Assembly (NCBI RefSeq): GCF_014197435.1
Contig: NZ_JACIFP010000001.1
Span: 1,612,001 to 1,676,000 of the forward strand
DNA: 64,000 nucleotides
Origin: Gordonia humi
GTDB lineage: Bacteria; Actinomycetota; Actinomycetes; Mycobacteriales; Mycobacteriaceae
Reading direction: 5' to 3'
Shown here: in pieces, positions 63,905 to 64,000 of the stretch
Layout: each line of letters opens with the position of its first letter
Position numbering within the stretch: position 1 is the stretch's first letter
Translations under genes and position numbers: made by a program
The notes under the pieces: generated by a model
Told to the model about the DNA's origin: nothing
The model's input: the letters and a program-made list of their open reading frames with translations, nothing else
Databases searched by the model: none

Positions 63905-64000
63905 TCATGCGGGTACACGCCGCAGGCGTCGGTTCACGCTCTTCGTCGGACGCGGGGCGCGAGCAGACGCCTCGGGCGTGCCCGTCCTGCCCGTGACGCG

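Overview
The window is chromosomal DNA from a high-GC actinobacterium of the order Mycobacteriales. The gene order follows the Mycobacterium tuberculosis Rv0809-Rv0825c block (purM, DUF3073, ygfZ-like, pabC, nitrobindin, sseC, cysA-type rhodanese, lmeA, glnR, mshD, pst genes, phoU, LCP, dus, desA). The right end recalls Rv0858c-Rv0863 (dapC, XPB helicase, helicase-associated protein, small protein). Mycothiol synthase, GlnR, LmeA-type lipoprotein-glycan maturation and a WS/DGAT acyltransferase fit a Gordonia- or Nocardiaceae-like organism. The genus is inference, and the comparison with M. tuberculosis is from memory, not from a search.

Left part (1-26 kb): purine synthesis, folate genes, a complete cydABDC operon with a palindrome before cydA, a ferritin with candidate IdeR boxes, sulfur metabolism (rhodanese plus SseC), nitrogen regulator GlnR, mycothiol synthase MshD, the pstSCAB phosphate importer, an aldehyde dehydrogenase, an MpaB-family oxygenase behind a strong palindromic operator, PhoU, a cell-wall LCP ligase, and tRNA dihydrouridine synthase.

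Middle part (25-43.6 kb): two desA-type acyl-ACP desaturases flank a three-gene membrane module. It comprises a Ser/Thr kinase with an outside Fn3-like sensor, a separate protein built like that sensor, and an anchored protein ending in a domain that resembles the Tox-REase-5 nuclease fold without its catalytic lysine. Then come a WS/DGAT acyltransferase, DUF1877, NAD synthetase, CopC/CopD, two alpha/beta hydrolases and an MMPL exporter.

Mobile part (43.7-49.8 kb): tRNA-Lys, Glu, Asp and Phe lie in a row. A 5.3-kb integrative element sits in tRNA-Phe, bounded by 43-bp direct repeats. It carries integrase, excisionase and an HUH-type replication initiator, with paired arm-type repeats inside both ends, and has itself been hit by an intact IS630-family insertion sequence. 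It resembles the rep-xis-int core of pSAM2-like AICEs without transfer genes.

Right part (49.8-64 kb): directly after the element is a striking 897-residue protein made of about 28 tandem 22-residue Val/Glu/Lys/Pro repeats, similar in character to eukaryotic alveolin and charged-repeat-motif proteins. It is followed by a Nudix hydrolase, a YceI protein, a membrane adenylate cyclase with an SDR, AlkB, DapC, XPB helicase, a Sap/GAP membrane protein, a helicase-associated WYL-like protein and a small conserved protein.
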